A DNA stretch of 64,000 nt from Paenibacillus terrae (GCF_000943545.1 NZ_JTHP01000017.1:1-64000); one strand, 5' to 3'; positions 16,216-25,937 are shown, counted from the first letter of the stretch. Translations and numbers: made by a program. Notes: generated by a model not told the origin, from the sequence alone.

Positions 16216-17427
16216 ATGAAAGGTGTAACCAGCATGATTCTCATACTCAGTCTACTTGCTTCCCTTCTGACCGGCTGCTGGGATCGCAAAGAGCTTAACG
16301 AGATCGGAATTACCGTAGGACTGGGTGTGGATAAGGACGGCGATCAAATTCGTGTGTCGGCACAGGTGGTTGTACCTTCGGAGGTGGCCTCCAAATCAAG
16401 ATCCAGTAAAGGATCTCCTGCGGTAACTACCTATGTTGCAACAGCGCCTACTCTGTATGAGGCTATCCAAAAAATGACGGAAATCAGTCCGCGAATCATC
16501 TACTTATCTCATATCCGTATGCTGGTATTTGGCGAGGAATTCGCCAGACAGGGCATCGCCGATGTTGTGGAATCCCTGATGAGAGAGCCTTTTGCCAGAA
16601 CTGACTTTTATATCTGTATTGCGAAAGGTACGTCTGCCTCCAAAATGCTTCAGGTAACTACGACATTGGAGAAAATTCCGGCGAACAAAATGTTTGCTTC
16701 CATGGATGTATTAACTAAAACCTGGGCTCCTGTCAGCAAAGTGACTATAGATCAGCTGATGGAGGATCTCGTCAGTTCCGAAATACATGCTGCTCTACCT
16801 GCCCTCGAAGCTAAAGGAGATTTACCCAAGAGTGTGGAGGAAGGTATGGACAATGTCAGAACGATTGAACCCATAGCAGATCTGGCTTTTTCCAGCTTAG
16901 GCGTATTTAAAAAAGACCGGTTGATCGGCTGGCTTGATGAAGACGATAGCAAAGGATACAACTATATCCGGGATAGCGTGGATACAACAACAGGACATAC
17001 GGACTGCCCGGAAGGCGGTAAAATCGCTCTGCTGGCTTTGAGCAGTCACACGAAGACTAAAGTGTTAATACACAACGGTGAGCCTATAATCCAGATATCC
17101 GTAGAGAACAAAAGTACGATTAGAGAGAATAGCTGTAAAAAAATGGAGCTTAAAAGTCTGGAGGATATTAAAGAAATCGAGATGGAGAGTAATGCCAAAT
17201 TGATCGAGATTATGAAGCATTCCGTAGAAACTGTACGTCGCAACTTCAAAGTAGACATTTTTGGGTTTGGGCAATTAATTCATCAAACTGATCCCAAGGT
17301 CTGGAAAGAACTTAAAAAAGATTGGAACCACACATTTATGAATTTACAGATTGAATATAAGGCAAATACGGAAATTCAGAAAATGGGAGCTATTTTCCAG
17401 TCCTTTCAAAAGAAAATGAAGGAGTAA
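16216..17427 (+). CDS. Spore germinant receptor, C subunit (Ger(x)C lipoprotein)
   Basis: 403 residues with a lipoprotein signal: a hydrophobic stretch then LLTGC with Cys21 as the lipidation site, followed by WDRKELNEIGITVGLGVD, the almost invariant start of mature GerC proteins. The three-domain remainder (about 25-380) is of normal length. The lipoprotein anchors to the outer face of the inner spore membrane and is needed for receptor assembly. It begins 17 bases after the A gene. Confidence 0.93.
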   Translation: MKGVTSMILILSLLASLLTGCWDRKELNEIGITVGLGVDKDGDQIRVSAQVVVPSEVASKSRSSKGSPAVTTYVATAPTLYEAIQKMTEISPRIIYLSHIRMLVFGEEFARQGIADVVESLMREPFARTDFYICIAKGTSASKMLQVTTTLEKIPANKMFASMDVLTKTWAPVSKVTIDQLMEDLVSSEIHAALPALEAKGDLPKSVEEGMDNVRTIEPIADLAFSSLGVFKKDRLIGWLDEDDSKGYNYIRDSVDTTTGHTDCPEGGKIALLALSSHTKTKVLIHNGEPIIQISVENKSTIRENSCKKMELKSLEDIKEIEMESNAKLIEIMKHSVETVRRNFKVDIFGFGQLIHQTDPKVWKELKKDWNHTFMNLQIEYKANTEIQKMGAIFQSFQKKMKE

Positions 17428-17492
17428 GCCAAATAACGGTTCGAGGCTTCATAGCATCCCAAAACGAGTACGATTACGGAAGGAACATCCCT

Positions 17493-17729
17493 ATGAAGGC
17501 CGTCATTGCGGTTTTGTGCATTGCTCTATTGATTGCAATCAAGGATTTGCCCGGCTTATACCGCAAGCATCGCTTTAAGGACATGGTTGTATACATCGTG
17601 ATGCTCGCATTCGGGGCGTGGTTCAGCACGATCGCTGCTCAGGCAAAGGAAACATCGAGCCCACTAATCTTGATTGAGATGATATATAAGCCGGTAAATA
17701 GCCTGTTTTCACATCTATTCAATTTGTAA
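17493..17729 (+). CDS. Small two-helix membrane protein, germinant-receptor D subunit-like
   Basis: 78 residues with two predicted membrane helices (about 2-18 and 33-50), joined by a basic loop GLYRKHRFKD, and a short hydrophilic C-terminus. SD GGAAGG precedes ATG. It lies inside the ger operon between the C and B genes. Small two-helix proteins of about 75 residues coded in or beside gerA-type operons have been described in Bacillus as D subunits that modulate germination rate. This assignment rests on size, topology and position. Confidence 0.7.
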   Translation: MKAVIAVLCIALLIAIKDLPGLYRKHRFKDMVVYIVMLAFGAWFSTIAAQAKETSSPLILIEMIYKPVNSLFSHLFNL

Positions 17730-17748
17730 ATAAAGGGGGCCGCCAGCG

Positions 17749-18846
17749 TTGGAAAAAGGCCGTATTAGTGTTGGGCAAGTAACGGTTCTCATTATTTTTT
17801 GCACAATGGGTGATATGATACTGATCATCCCCAGCATCTGCACCCATATCGCTAAACAGGATGCATGGATCAGTACCCTGCTGAGTATACCGGCAGGCAT
17901 GGCGCTTGTATGGCTTTTGCTGCGTGTACATGAGCTGTATCCCAGCCTTACTTTGATTGAAGCTATAAGGAAAATTCTAGGGAAATGGTTGGCCCCTGTC
18001 GTCTCGATATGGTATCTTTTCTATTTCTTGATGTCCGATGCCATATATATTAGGGAATTTGGTGACTTTTATACTACACAGACTTATGTGCAAACCCCGT
18101 TAAGGATATTAATGCTGCTGGCAATACTCATGCTGGTCTTTGCTTTTTTTACCGGAATTGAAGCCCTTGCCCGTGCCAGCGAGCTATGTTTTCCTTTCTT
18201 TGTAATTGTGACTATTACTGTAGTGGCTTGCCTTATTCCCGAGATTGATTTTTCTAAAGTAAAGCCAATTATGGAAAACGGGGTTCTTCCTACTATTCAT
18301 GGTACGCTTCTTGGGGTTAGTTATCCATTTGGAGAATTAGTCGTATTTCTCATGCTTTTTCCCTATGTGAAGCATTCAGCACATTTTAAAAGAAGCATCC
18401 TTTTAGGAAGCCTAATAGGCGGAATTCTGCTCAGTCTGTTTGTAATCATGTCTCTGTTTGTTCTCGGCCCTTTTCTAACTGAATCTAGCGTGTATCCTTC
18501 GTATATGCTCACTGCCAAAATAAACGTGTTCAATTTTTTCCAACGTATGGAGGCCTTTATAGCAGCTATATGGGGATTATCGCTCTTTTTTAAGAGCTTC
18601 CTTTATTTTTACGCGTTCATATTGGGGACAGCACAGACATTTCGTCTAAAAGATTACCGCCCTCTCAGCATGCCTGCGGCAATGCTCATTTACGGCTTGA
18701 GCATGATGGTTGCACCCAATATCATCTACTATTTTGATACCCTTGTCCCCTTCTGGGTAGATTGGGATTTGACCAACTCGGTCATCATTCCCTTGAGCTT
18801 GTGGGGCATTTACACAATCAGGCAGAAAAGAAAACAATCAAAATGA
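17749..18846 (+). CDS. Spore germinant receptor, B subunit (GerB/APC-type)
   Basis: 365 residues with about ten membrane helices of the amino-acid/polyamine permease fold (spore permease family): start RISVGQVTVLIIFCTMGDMIL, central IEALARASELCFPFFVIVT. The start is TTG, with AAAGGGGG at SD distance. B subunits contribute the germinant-binding site. With the A, C and D-like genes it completes a full receptor in the order A-C-D-B. The germinant is unknown. Confidence 0.92.
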   Translation: MEKGRISVGQVTVLIIFCTMGDMILIIPSICTHIAKQDAWISTLLSIPAGMALVWLLLRVHELYPSLTLIEAIRKILGKWLAPVVSIWYLFYFLMSDAIYIREFGDFYTTQTYVQTPLRILMLLAILMLVFAFFTGIEALARASELCFPFFVIVTITVVACLIPEIDFSKVKPIMENGVLPTIHGTLLGVSYPFGELVVFLMLFPYVKHSAHFKRSILLGSLIGGILLSLFVIMSLFVLGPFLTESSVYPSYMLTAKINVFNFFQRMEAFIAAIWGLSLFFKSFLYFYAFILGTAQTFRLKDYRPLSMPAAMLIYGLSMMVAPNIIYYFDTLVPFWVDWDLTNSVIIPLSLWGIYTIRQKRKQSK

Positions 18847-18890
18847 GGGTTATACAACATCCTGAGGTAAAAAAGTTGGAGATTACATAG

Positions 18891-18938
18891 CAAAAACACC
18901 CTCTGGGACTGAAATACAACCAGCGTCCCCAAGGGTGT
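18891..18938 (-). terminator. Terminator between gerB and bcp
   Basis: ACACCCT-ct-GGGAC pairs with GTCCC-ca-AGGGTGT across a 16-base loop. On the minus strand it is followed by TTTTTG, so it ends bcp. It may also stop the ger operon, which has no other terminator. Confidence 0.8.
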
Positions 18939-18953
18939 AAGAATGTTTATGAT

Positions 18954-19430
18954 TTACGCCTGCTCCCGAATGTACTCCAGCGCAGCATCGATATGCCCTT
19001 TGACTCTCAAACCACGCCATTCATGAATCAGAATACCATTCTCGTCAATGAGGAAGGTGGAGCGTACGATCCCCATATATTGCTTGCCGTACATCTGCTT
19101 TTGCTGCCACACGCCGTAAGCTTCCGCCACTTCATGTTCCTCATCCGCCAAAAGCTGAAAAGGTAGTCCGTACTTGGCAATAAACTTGTCATGCTGCTTG
19201 AGTGGATCAGGGCTTACTCCCAGAATGACGGTATTCAAGCCTTCAAACTCCGTATGCTTATCCCGAAAATCACAAGCCTGTGTCGAGCAACTGGAAGTCA
19301 AATCCTTCGGATAGAAATACAGTAAAACCCTGCTGCCTCTAAAATCAGACAACTTGACGTTTTTCCCTTCACTTCCCGGCAATTCAAAGTCCGGCGCGGG
19401 TTGTCCAATAGCGGTAGATGTCGTGGACAT
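18954..19430 (-). CDS. bcp: Thioredoxin-dependent thiol peroxidase (Bcp/PrxQ)
   Basis: 158 residues of the AhpC/TSA fold. Peroxidatic Cys48 and resolving Cys53 lie in PKDLTSSCSTQACDFRD, the five-residue spacing of E. coli-type Bcp. Downstream are GVSPDPLKQHDKF and STFLIDENGILIHEWRG. It reduces H2O2 and organic hydroperoxides with thioredoxin. The neighbourhood with a glutamate-1-semialdehyde aminotransferase recalls the ygaF-gsaB region of B. subtilis. Confidence 0.93.
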   Translation of the reverse strand: MSTTSTAIGQPAPDFELPGSEGKNVKLSDFRGSRVLLYFYPKDLTSSCSTQACDFRDKHTEFEGLNTVILGVSPDPLKQHDKFIAKYGLPFQLLADEEHEVAEAYGVWQQKQMYGKQYMGIVRSTFLIDENGILIHEWRGLRVKGHIDAALEYIREQA

Positions 19431-19471
19431 CTCATCATCTCCTATCTTGTGGGGTTCTCATGTGATCCGAC

Positions 19472-20260
19472 CTAAGAACCTGCACCTCTGTAACGCCGAA
19501 TACCAAAATTCCATGCCAGTAAGCCCAAGGTTAGAAATACAGCTCCCATGACCGGAGTCAAAAGCGCCATATGCTGCATATCCTCACGATGAAGGAACAG
19601 GGATGCCGGATATACGCCAACAAAAGCAAACGGCAGAATCCAGGTCAGCACGACTTGAATCGCACGGTTATAAATCGTCACTGGATAACGTCCATAGCTC
19701 TGCATATTGTACATGAGTGGAATAATTCCTGTTGGCGCGTCCGAAAAGAACGAAATAGAAGTCAAGATGGTATAGATTCCCGTATAAATCGCTACGGCAC
19801 TTAGGCTCATGATGATTAGAGCCGGGATGAACCACCACGCCATATACAAGTCCATTTGCGCCCCGCTGATTCCCATAATAACCAGACCAATCGCCGATCC
19901 GACCAACGCGGGCGGGTCCACGTTTTCAAGGAAAATCTGGAATAGATTATGCGCAGGACGGGTCATGACCCGATCCAGCTCTCCTTTTACAATATAGCGC
20001 TCGCTAAAGTTCCACAGATTGACGAAACAGCTGAATAGCCCGTAAGGAACCATGAAAAAGCCATAGACAAATACGACTTCATTTTCGCTCCAGCCGCCCA
20101 AACTGTCCGTGTGCATAAAAATGACCAAAATAAAAATGAGATTGGTGGCCTGAAATAGCAGGTCCGAAACGACCTCCACCCAAAAATCAGCGCGGTAGGT
20201 TAGCCGCGATTTCATATAATTCTTTAAATATTCGCTAATGAGTCCCAAATAGTACATCAT
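19472..20260 (-). CDS. ABC-2 type exporter permease (second subunit)
   Basis: 262 residues with six hydrophobic segments, of the ABC2_membrane_6-like family (start YYLGLISEYLKNYMKSRLTYRADFWVEVVSDL). It forms, with the next permease and the ATPase, a three-gene exporter operon. The gap to the upstream permease gene is 4 bases, indicating coupling. The substrate is unknown; relatives are annotated as drug or lipid exporters without proof. Confidence 0.85.
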   Translation of the reverse strand: MMYYLGLISEYLKNYMKSRLTYRADFWVEVVSDLLFQATNLIFILVIFMHTDSLGGWSENEVVFVYGFFMVPYGLFSCFVNLWNFSERYIVKGELDRVMTRPAHNLFQIFLENVDPPALVGSAIGLVIMGISGAQMDLYMAWWFIPALIIMSLSAVAIYTGIYTILTSISFFSDAPTGIIPLMYNMQSYGRYPVTIYNRAIQVVLTWILPFAFVGVYPASLFLHREDMQHMALLTPVMGAVFLTLGLLAWNFGIRRYRGAGS

Positions 20261-20264
20261 CGGC

Positions 20265-21059
20265 CTACCCTCCCTGCACGAACAGACGTCTGCGCGCCAG
20301 TCGCCAAATGATGATCATCGGCACGAGCAGAACGACCAGCCAAATGATTTGGATACCCAGCACATTCCAAATACCAACGCCTTTTACTCGTCCGGTAAAT
20401 ACGGAGCCGGGCAAATACGTAATCGCCTGAAATGGCAGCCACTGGGCGAAGGTCGCCAGCCAGCCCGGAAACAGGCTGATGGGCAGAATCAAGCCGGAGA
20501 ACAGGTCTACCACCACCCGCTTCATGCGCATCATACCCTCGTTATTTTCAACAAAAAAGGCCGTCAGCCCCGTAATAATATTGATTTGGGTATTGATCAG
20601 AAAGCTGAAAAACAGCATCACGAGGAAACTGATCCATGCTACAGGGTCCGTCGGCAACGTCACTGGGAACAGCAGCATCGCAATCGCCATGCCAGGGATC
20701 ATAAACAGCAGGAAACGGAACATCCCCTCGCCAAGCCCCTGCATGACTTTGACCAGCACATAGTTATACGGCCGGATCATCTGGATGGCAATGCTGCCAT
20801 CACGAATCTCCGTCGAAATTTCACGGTCCAGATTGTTGAAATAAAAGGCCCTCGCCATCCACGATACCGCTACATAGGTCGTCATTTGGGCTGCGGAAAA
20901 GCCACCGATGCTGCCCGCATCTCCATAAATCGCTTTATACGTGAAATAATATACACCAATATTCATGGAATAAATTAATATGCCCGTATAATAGTTCACA
21001 CGATAAGCGAGCATGGTGAGAAACCGGATACGAATAAAATCGGTATATACGCTAAGCAT
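20265..21059 (-). CDS. ABC-2 type exporter permease (first subunit)
   Basis: 264 residues from ATG 21059, which overlaps the end of the ATPase gene by 8 bases. Longer upstream readings run back into the ATPase gene. Six hydrophobic segments (SVYTDFIRIRFLTMLAYRVN start; MARAFYFNNLDREISTEIRD loop) place it in the same family as its partner. The two permeases probably form a heterodimer. Confidence 0.85.
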   Translation of the reverse strand: MLSVYTDFIRIRFLTMLAYRVNYYTGILIYSMNIGVYYFTYKAIYGDAGSIGGFSAAQMTTYVAVSWMARAFYFNNLDREISTEIRDGSIAIQMIRPYNYVLVKVMQGLGEGMFRFLLFMIPGMAIAMLLFPVTLPTDPVAWISFLVMLFFSFLINTQINIITGLTAFFVENNEGMMRMKRVVVDLFSGLILPISLFPGWLATFAQWLPFQAITYLPGSVFTGRVKGVGIWNVLGIQIIWLVVLLVPMIIIWRLARRRLFVQGG

Positions 21060-22101
21060 GGACTTTGGCCTCCACTGCCGGAAGCACGGGATTGCCCTTG
21101 CGTTCCGCCGAGCCTGATTGGTAGATGCTACGCACGATATCATCGGTGTTCGTTTCAATGATTTTGATATCCGTAATGTCCGTACGCCCGACTACGCTGG
21201 CCAAGACATCCGATACGTTAATATGAAGCGGAATCCACACCTTGGCAGCCAAATCATTATCCGCCGTCCAAGCCAGCGGCATGTCCGCTGTCCACGCTTG
21301 TAATTGCTCAAGCTGGGTGGGCACGCCGAACTGAAACTGTACTTCCCGTCCTGTACCCCAACGTGCTTTCAAATCCTCCAGACCACCGTCATAGATGATG
21401 TTCCCGTCATCCAGCATAATGACGCGCGAGCACAGCGCTTCAATATCCTGCAAATCATGGGTCGTCAGCAAAATCGTCGTCCCGTAATCCCGGTTCATGT
21501 CCTTTAGGAACTCACGGATTTCAGACTTCACCATAATATCGAGTCCAATGGTCGGTTCGTCCAGAAAAACGATGGACGGATTGTGAAGCAACGCGGCCAC
21601 CAATTCACAGCGCATCCGCTGCCCAAGACTAAGCTTGCGCACCGGACGGCTTAGCAGGTCCTGTAATTGGAGCCGCTCTACCAGCTCATCCAGCCTGCGT
21701 TTGAAGTCTGTAGCCGGAACCTGATATACTTTGCGCAGCAGCTGAAAGGACTCAATCACGCCGATATCCCACCATAGCTGGCTGCGCTGTCCAAAAACAA
21801 CGCCGATATTACTTACGAATTTCTCGCGTTCCTCGTAAGGAACATAGCCGCCCACTTTGAGATGTCCCGAGGTCGGCACGAGAATGCCGGTCAGCATCTT
21901 GATCGTAGTAGACTTTCCAGCTCCGTTTTCACCAATATAGCCACATATTTCTCCCTGAGGAATACCAAAGGAAATATCTTTGACCGCGGCCACCTCGTTG
22001 TATTCGCGGGCGAATAAATCAAGGAATGCTCCTTTCAGGCCTTCGCGGTTTTTTTGCACTTTAAATGTTTTGCGCAGATCCTGCACATCAATTGCCAGCA
22101 T
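21052..22101 (-). CDS. ABC exporter ATP-binding protein
   Basis: 349 residues from ATG 22101 (SD GAGGT), with Walker A GENGAGKST, Q-loop GVVFGQRSQLWWDI, signature LSLGQRMRCELVAALLHNP, Walker B SIVFLDEPTIGLD and the H-loop histidine in LLTTHD. A C-terminal extension of about 90 residues follows. It powers the ABC-2 exporter formed with the two permeases downstream. An upstream ATG would add 37 unsupported residues that overlap the promoter zone shared with the LCP gene. Confidence 0.92.
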   Translation of the reverse strand: MLAIDVQDLRKTFKVQKNREGLKGAFLDLFAREYNEVAAVKDISFGIPQGEICGYIGENGAGKSTTIKMLTGILVPTSGHLKVGGYVPYEEREKFVSNIGVVFGQRSQLWWDIGVIESFQLLRKVYQVPATDFKRRLDELVERLQLQDLLSRPVRKLSLGQRMRCELVAALLHNPSIVFLDEPTIGLDIMVKSEIREFLKDMNRDYGTTILLTTHDLQDIEALCSRVIMLDDGNIIYDGGLEDLKARWGTGREVQFQFGVPTQLEQLQAWTADMPLAWTADNDLAAKVWIPLHINVSDVLASVVGRTDITDIKIIETNTDDIVRSIYQSGSAERKGNPVLPAVEAKVHA

Positions 22102-22205
22102 GTCATACCTCACATTCGGGATTTTGAAAAATCCATAGTTAAATTGATTGTGCTCCAAAAAGAAATTATAATGTAATGAATTGAAAAGCGAAAGGGAGAG
22201 CATCC

Positions 22206-23327
22206 ATGACAAGCAGAACCAAAAGGACGATATGGTCGGTTCTAGCCGTGATTATCGTCGCGATTGTCGGCTTTGCCGTGTATTATTTTTCATCCATTTA
22301 TAATCAACTGGACAATCTGCATAAAGAGGGTGCAAACTCCCCATTCAAAAATGTAAAGCAGGTCGATCAGGTGCGCACACCAGACCCGCCCAAGTGGGAA
22401 GGTACGGATCCGGTCAACATTTTGCTGATGGGTGTCGATGGTCGTGGTATCCAAAAAGGGGAAGTCCCCCGGTCGGACAGCATGATGGTCGTATCGCTTG
22501 ATCCCGTCAAGAAAAAGATTCACCTCTTCTCTATTTTGCGTGATACGTACGTAGATATTCCCGGCTACGATAAAAATCGGATTAACACCGCCATTACTCA
22601 CGGCCCCAACACGGCCATGAAGGCGGCTGGCGACCTGCTGGGGATTCCGGTGCAATATTATGTGTATACCGATTTTCAAGGATTTATTAAGCTGGTGGAC
22701 GCCGTGGGCGGCATTGATCTTGAAGTGGAGAAGGATATGCATTATACAAGTAATGCCGATAAGCATGAATACGATATTAATCTGAAAAAAGGCATGCAGC
22801 ATCTGGGCGGCAAAGAGGCGCTTCAATACGTGCGGTTTCGCCACGACGCCATGTCGGACTTCTCCCGGTCGGGACGTCAGCGTGCATTTTTGGAGGCTAT
22901 AGCACAGAAAATGCAGAGCACGACCTCCATTGCCAATTTGCCGAGCATTTTGCAGCAGGTAAACCCGTTTATTGATACGAATCTTAGTGTCAACGATATG
23001 TGGAGGCTGGCAAACGTTGGCTACCAAAGCAACTTTGCTGGCAGCGAGCAGGTTCCGCCGATGAAGCTGCTCGGGGAAGAAAATGTAGGCGGCGCGCAGG
23101 TTCTTACCGTCCGCGATCCGGAAGAATTGAAAAAGTACGTGCAGGATATATTCAACAATCCTCCTGTACAGACACAGGAACAAAATAAGGATCAAAACAA
23201 AACGAAGCAACCGGACAGTGCATCATCGTCCAAGACGGATAAGGCTTCTTTCACGGGTGGCAGCAAAACCAGTAGTGATGCTGCTGCCACACAATCGACA
23301 ACAAAGACAGGACAAAAAGAGCTATAA
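22206..23327 (+). CDS. LytR-CpsA-Psr (LCP) family cell-wall ligase
   Basis: 373 residues: a cytoplasmic stub, one membrane helix (about 8-28), then an extracellular LCP domain with GVDGRGIQKGEVPRSDSMMV, LRDTYVDIPGYDKNRINTA and HLGGKEALQYVRFRHDAMSDFSR split over the domain. The conserved arginines and aspartates of the pyrophosphate site are present. LCP enzymes transfer undecaprenyl-linked polymers such as teichoic acids to peptidoglycan. The last about 55 residues are a Lys/Ser/Gln/Thr-rich tail of low complexity. SD AAAGGGAG. Confidence 0.92.
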   Translation: MTSRTKRTIWSVLAVIIVAIVGFAVYYFSSIYNQLDNLHKEGANSPFKNVKQVDQVRTPDPPKWEGTDPVNILLMGVDGRGIQKGEVPRSDSMMVVSLDPVKKKIHLFSILRDTYVDIPGYDKNRINTAITHGPNTAMKAAGDLLGIPVQYYVYTDFQGFIKLVDAVGGIDLEVEKDMHYTSNADKHEYDINLKKGMQHLGGKEALQYVRFRHDAMSDFSRSGRQRAFLEAIAQKMQSTTSIANLPSILQQVNPFIDTNLSVNDMWRLANVGYQSNFAGSEQVPPMKLLGEENVGGAQVLTVRDPEELKKYVQDIFNNPPVQTQEQNKDQNKTKQPDSASSSKTDKASFTGGSKTSSDAAATQSTTKTGQKEL

Positions 23328-23407
23328 TGATGTATGCAGGGGCAGCCGTGAACGCTGCCCTTTGGCGTGTGTATATCCTATTTTAATGAACGGAAAGGAA
23401 GTTTTGG

Positions 23408-24727
23408 ATGATGAAACGGGAAACCTCCGAAGCATTATATAAAGAAGCACTGGAGCATATTGTCGGGGGCGTAAACAGTCCTTCACGCTCTTTCAAGGCT
23501 GTGGGCGGCGGCGCTCCGGTATTTATGAAACGCGCCAAAGGCGCTCATTTCTGGGACGAGGATGATAATCGGTACATTGATTATTTAGCGGCTTACGGCC
23601 CTATTATTACCGGACATGCCCACCCTCATATTACCAAGGCCATTAGTGAGGCGGCAGCGAACGGGGTATTGTACGGAACCTCAACGGTATTGGAAATCAA
23701 GCTCGCCAAGATGCTAAAGGAAGCCATTCCTTCCATGGACAAGGTCCGGTTTGTGAATTCCGGCACAGAAGCGGTCATGACGACGATCCGTGTTGCACGG
23801 GCCTATACGAAGCGAAACAAGATCATCAAATTTGCAGGCTGCTACCACGGTCACTCGGATCTGGTGCTCGTAGCCGCAGGCTCCGGCCCGTCCACGCTGG
23901 GCATACCGGACAGCGCAGGAATTACGACCAACATTGCGAGCGAGGTTATTACCGTGCCTTTCAATGATCTGGACGCGTTGCGCCAAGCCTTGGAGCGTTG
24001 GAGCGATGATGTGGCAGCAGTCATGGTCGAGCCGATTGTCGGCAATTTCGGCATGGTAATGCCGCAGCCCGGTTTTCTGGAAGGGCTATGCTCGATGGCA
24101 CGGGCGAACGGTTCACTCGTCATCTATGACGAGGTCATTACTGCGTTCCGCTTCCACTACGGCTCCACCCAAACGTACGCCGGGTTGGACAATCATGATG
24201 CGATTCAGCCGGATTTGACCGCGCTGGGTAAAATCATGGGCGGCGGCCTGCCGATCGGTGCCTACGGCGGCAGCAAGCATGTGATGGAGCAGGTTGCTCC
24301 ACTCGGCCCGGCTTATCAGGCGGGCACCATGGCGGGCAACCCGGCTTCCATCTCGTCAGGCATTGCATGCCTTGAAGTCCTTCAAGGCGAAGGCGTGTAT
24401 GAAGAGATGGAACGTCTCGCTGTGAGACTGACGGACGGCATCGCTTCCTCAGCCGAGCGCCATGGCGTGCCGTTGACGATTAACCGCATCCGTGGAGCAT
24501 TCTCCACCCATTTTTGCGATCATCCGATCACGAACTACGATGAGGCGCAGGATACAGACGGCGAAGCGTTCGCTTCCTTCTTCCGCCATATGCTGGATCG
24601 CGGTATTCATCTGGCCCCATCGAAGTACGAAGCATGGTTCCTCACAACGGCACACACAGATGAAGACGTGGATGCTACGCTGGAAGCAGCGGACGATTCT
24701 TTCCGTGCGATGGCACAGGGCAAGTAA
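23408..24727 (+). CDS. hemL: Glutamate-1-semialdehyde 2,1-aminomutase
   Basis: 439 residues, the normal length for HemL/GsaB. It has [20 protein letters not shown] at the start, the PLP lysine in [19 protein letters not shown], the phosphate-binding [14 protein letters not shown], and [13 protein letters not shown]. This PLP enzyme moves the amino group of glutamate-1-semialdehyde to form 5-aminolevulinate for tetrapyrroles. It stands alone rather than in a hem operon and near bcp, so it may be the second copy (GsaB) as in Bacillus. Confidence 0.93.
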   Translation: MMKRETSEALYKEALEHIVGGVNSPSRSFKAVGGGAPVFMKRAKGAHFWDEDDNRYIDYLAAYGPIITGHAHPHITKAISEAAANGVLYGTSTVLEIKLAKMLKEAIPSMDKVRFVNSGTEAVMTTIRVARAYTKRNKIIKFAGCYHGHSDLVLVAAGSGPSTLGIPDSAGITTNIASEVITVPFNDLDALRQALERWSDDVAAVMVEPIVGNFGMVMPQPGFLEGLCSMARANGSLVIYDEVITAFRFHYGSTQTYAGLDNHDAIQPDLTALGKIMGGGLPIGAYGGSKHVMEQVAPLGPAYQAGTMAGNPASISSGIACLEVLQGEGVYEEMERLAVRLTDGIASSAERHGVPLTINRIRGAFSTHFCDHPITNYDEAQDTDGEAFASFFRHMLDRGIHLAPSKYEAWFLTTAHTDEDVDATLEAADDSFRAMAQGK

Positions 24728-24766
24728 GCAGATCGGTACGACATGATGGAATCTTGATAGGATAAG

Positions 24767-24828
24767 GGCCGGAAGCAGCTTTAAGGACTGGGATATCCCA
24801 CCTTTGAGACTGCCTTCCGGCTTTTTTT
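24767..24828 (+). terminator. Terminator of hemL
   Basis: GCCGGAAGCAG pairs with CTGCcTTCCGGC, followed by TTTTTTT. The wide loop contains its own palindrome TGGGATATCCCA, flanked by AAGG/CCTT, so the structure is branched. Confidence 0.8.
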
Positions 24829-24836
24829 AATTTGCA

Positions 24837-24854
24837 AACTGTACCCGTACAGTT
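24837..24854 (+). promoter_or_regulatory. Palindromic operator candidate before the EamA gene
   Basis: AACTGTAC-cc-GTACAGTT, perfect 8-base arms. It lies within the spacer between a possible -35 TTGCAA (24832-24837 region) and -10 TACATT, where a repressor or spacer-bending activator would act. A further half site GTTGTAC follows. MocR/GntR-type regulators are candidates, but none is coded beside it. Confidence 0.45.
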
Positions 24855-24910
24855 GTACATTTTATGGATTGTATCAAATGACACCATCCGGGTATATTGG
24901 GAGGAGCAAC

Positions 24911-24937
24911 ATGTTGAAATCATTCAGCGCAGGCTAA
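24911..24937 (+). CDS. Eight-codon upstream open frame (possible leader peptide)
   Basis: A near-ideal SD (GGGAGGAG) and ATG start MLKSFSAG followed by TAA, 40 bases before the EamA transporter gene. The strong SD for so short a frame is unusual and suggests a leader peptide or translational relay. It may also be chance. Confidence 0.3.
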   Translation: MLKSFSAG

Positions 24938-24977
24938 TTAAAAAAAATGCCTGAGCCATTCATTACGGAGGTTTATC

Positions 24978-25937
24978 ATGCACAGTCGTTCCAAAACTGG
25001 AGCCGCCTATTTGGCTGCTCTCAGCTATGCCGCTATACTCGGTTTTTCATTTTTGTTTGTGAAGCTGACGGTCACGGAAGCCAGCCCGCTGGATGTAATC
25101 GCCCACCGCTTTGCTTTGTCTTTTATCGCTTTGACGGTTCCGGTAGTGTTGGGCTGGATCAAGATTAACATCACGCGGCGCGATATCCTGCGTATTTTAC
25201 CGCTGGCGCTGCTCTCGCCTTTAGTGTATTTTCCATTGCAAGCCTTCGGGCTGATGAGCACCTCTTCATCGGAAGGCGGCATTATTCAAGCAACCGTTCC
25301 CATCTTCACGCTGCTGCTGGCGTCCTATTTTATTAAAGAGCGGACTACGGTTGTCCAAAAGCTTTCCTTGCTGCTCTCTGTAGCAGGCGTTATTTTTATA
25401 TTCGTGATGAAAAGCGGAGCGTCCATGGCCTCCAATAGCTTTGGTGGCATTCTTTTGCTCGTGCTCTCTGCTGTTTGCCTATCCGGCTATAACGTGCTGG
25501 CTCGTCCATTAACACAAAAATACAGTCCGATGGAGTTGACCTATGCTACCTCCATTTTGGGATGTATCGTTTTTAACTTGGTGGCCCTGGGATATCATGC
25601 CATAGACGGCTCCATGAGCACTTATATCGCTCCCCTGGTAAAGCCTGATTACTGGCTGGCACTGGCTTATCTGGGCATTCTGTCTACCCTCGTCACCTCG
25701 CTTTTATCAAGCTTTGCCTTGAAGTGGATCGAAGCCTCGAAAATGAGTGTTATCGGTAATTTATCCACTCTCATTTCCATGATAGCAGGTGCTTATATTT
25801 TGAAGGAGCAGCTCGCATACTATCATATTGTCGGGGCAGTTATTATCATTATCGGGGTATTGGGCACCAATTTTGGAGGTCGGAGAAGCTTCGAGCCGCG
25901 AAAAGCGTCTGCTGCAAAGCCACTAAAAGTGGACTGA
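24978..25937 (+). CDS. EamA/DMT-family transporter
   Basis: 319 residues with ten hydrophobic helices arranged as two EamA repeats. The first is about 10-140 (start LAALSYAAILGFSFLFVKLT). The second is about 160-300 and includes STLISMIAGAYILKEQLAYY, with the repeat-end glutamate. It is a cytoplasmic-membrane exporter or permease for small metabolites, of unknown substrate. SD ACGGAGG. The palindrome and short leader frame upstream suggest specific control. Confidence 0.88.
   Translation: MHSRSKTGAAYLAALSYAAILGFSFLFVKLTVTEASPLDVIAHRFALSFIALTVPVVLGWIKINITRRDILRILPLALLSPLVYFPLQAFGLMSTSSSEGGIIQATVPIFTLLLASYFIKERTTVVQKLSLLLSVAGVIFIFVMKSGASMASNSFGGILLLVLSAVCLSGYNVLARPLTQKYSPMELTYATSILGCIVFNLVALGYHAIDGSMSTYIAPLVKPDYWLALAYLGILSTLVTSLLSSFALKWIEASKMSVIGNLSTLISMIAGAYILKEQLAYYHIVGAVIIIIGVLGTNFGGRRSFEPRKASAAKPLKVD

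Noticed and set aside
22290..23210. A 306-codon minus-strand frame
   Set aside because: Shadow of the LCP gene, which has all family motifs and a proper SD.
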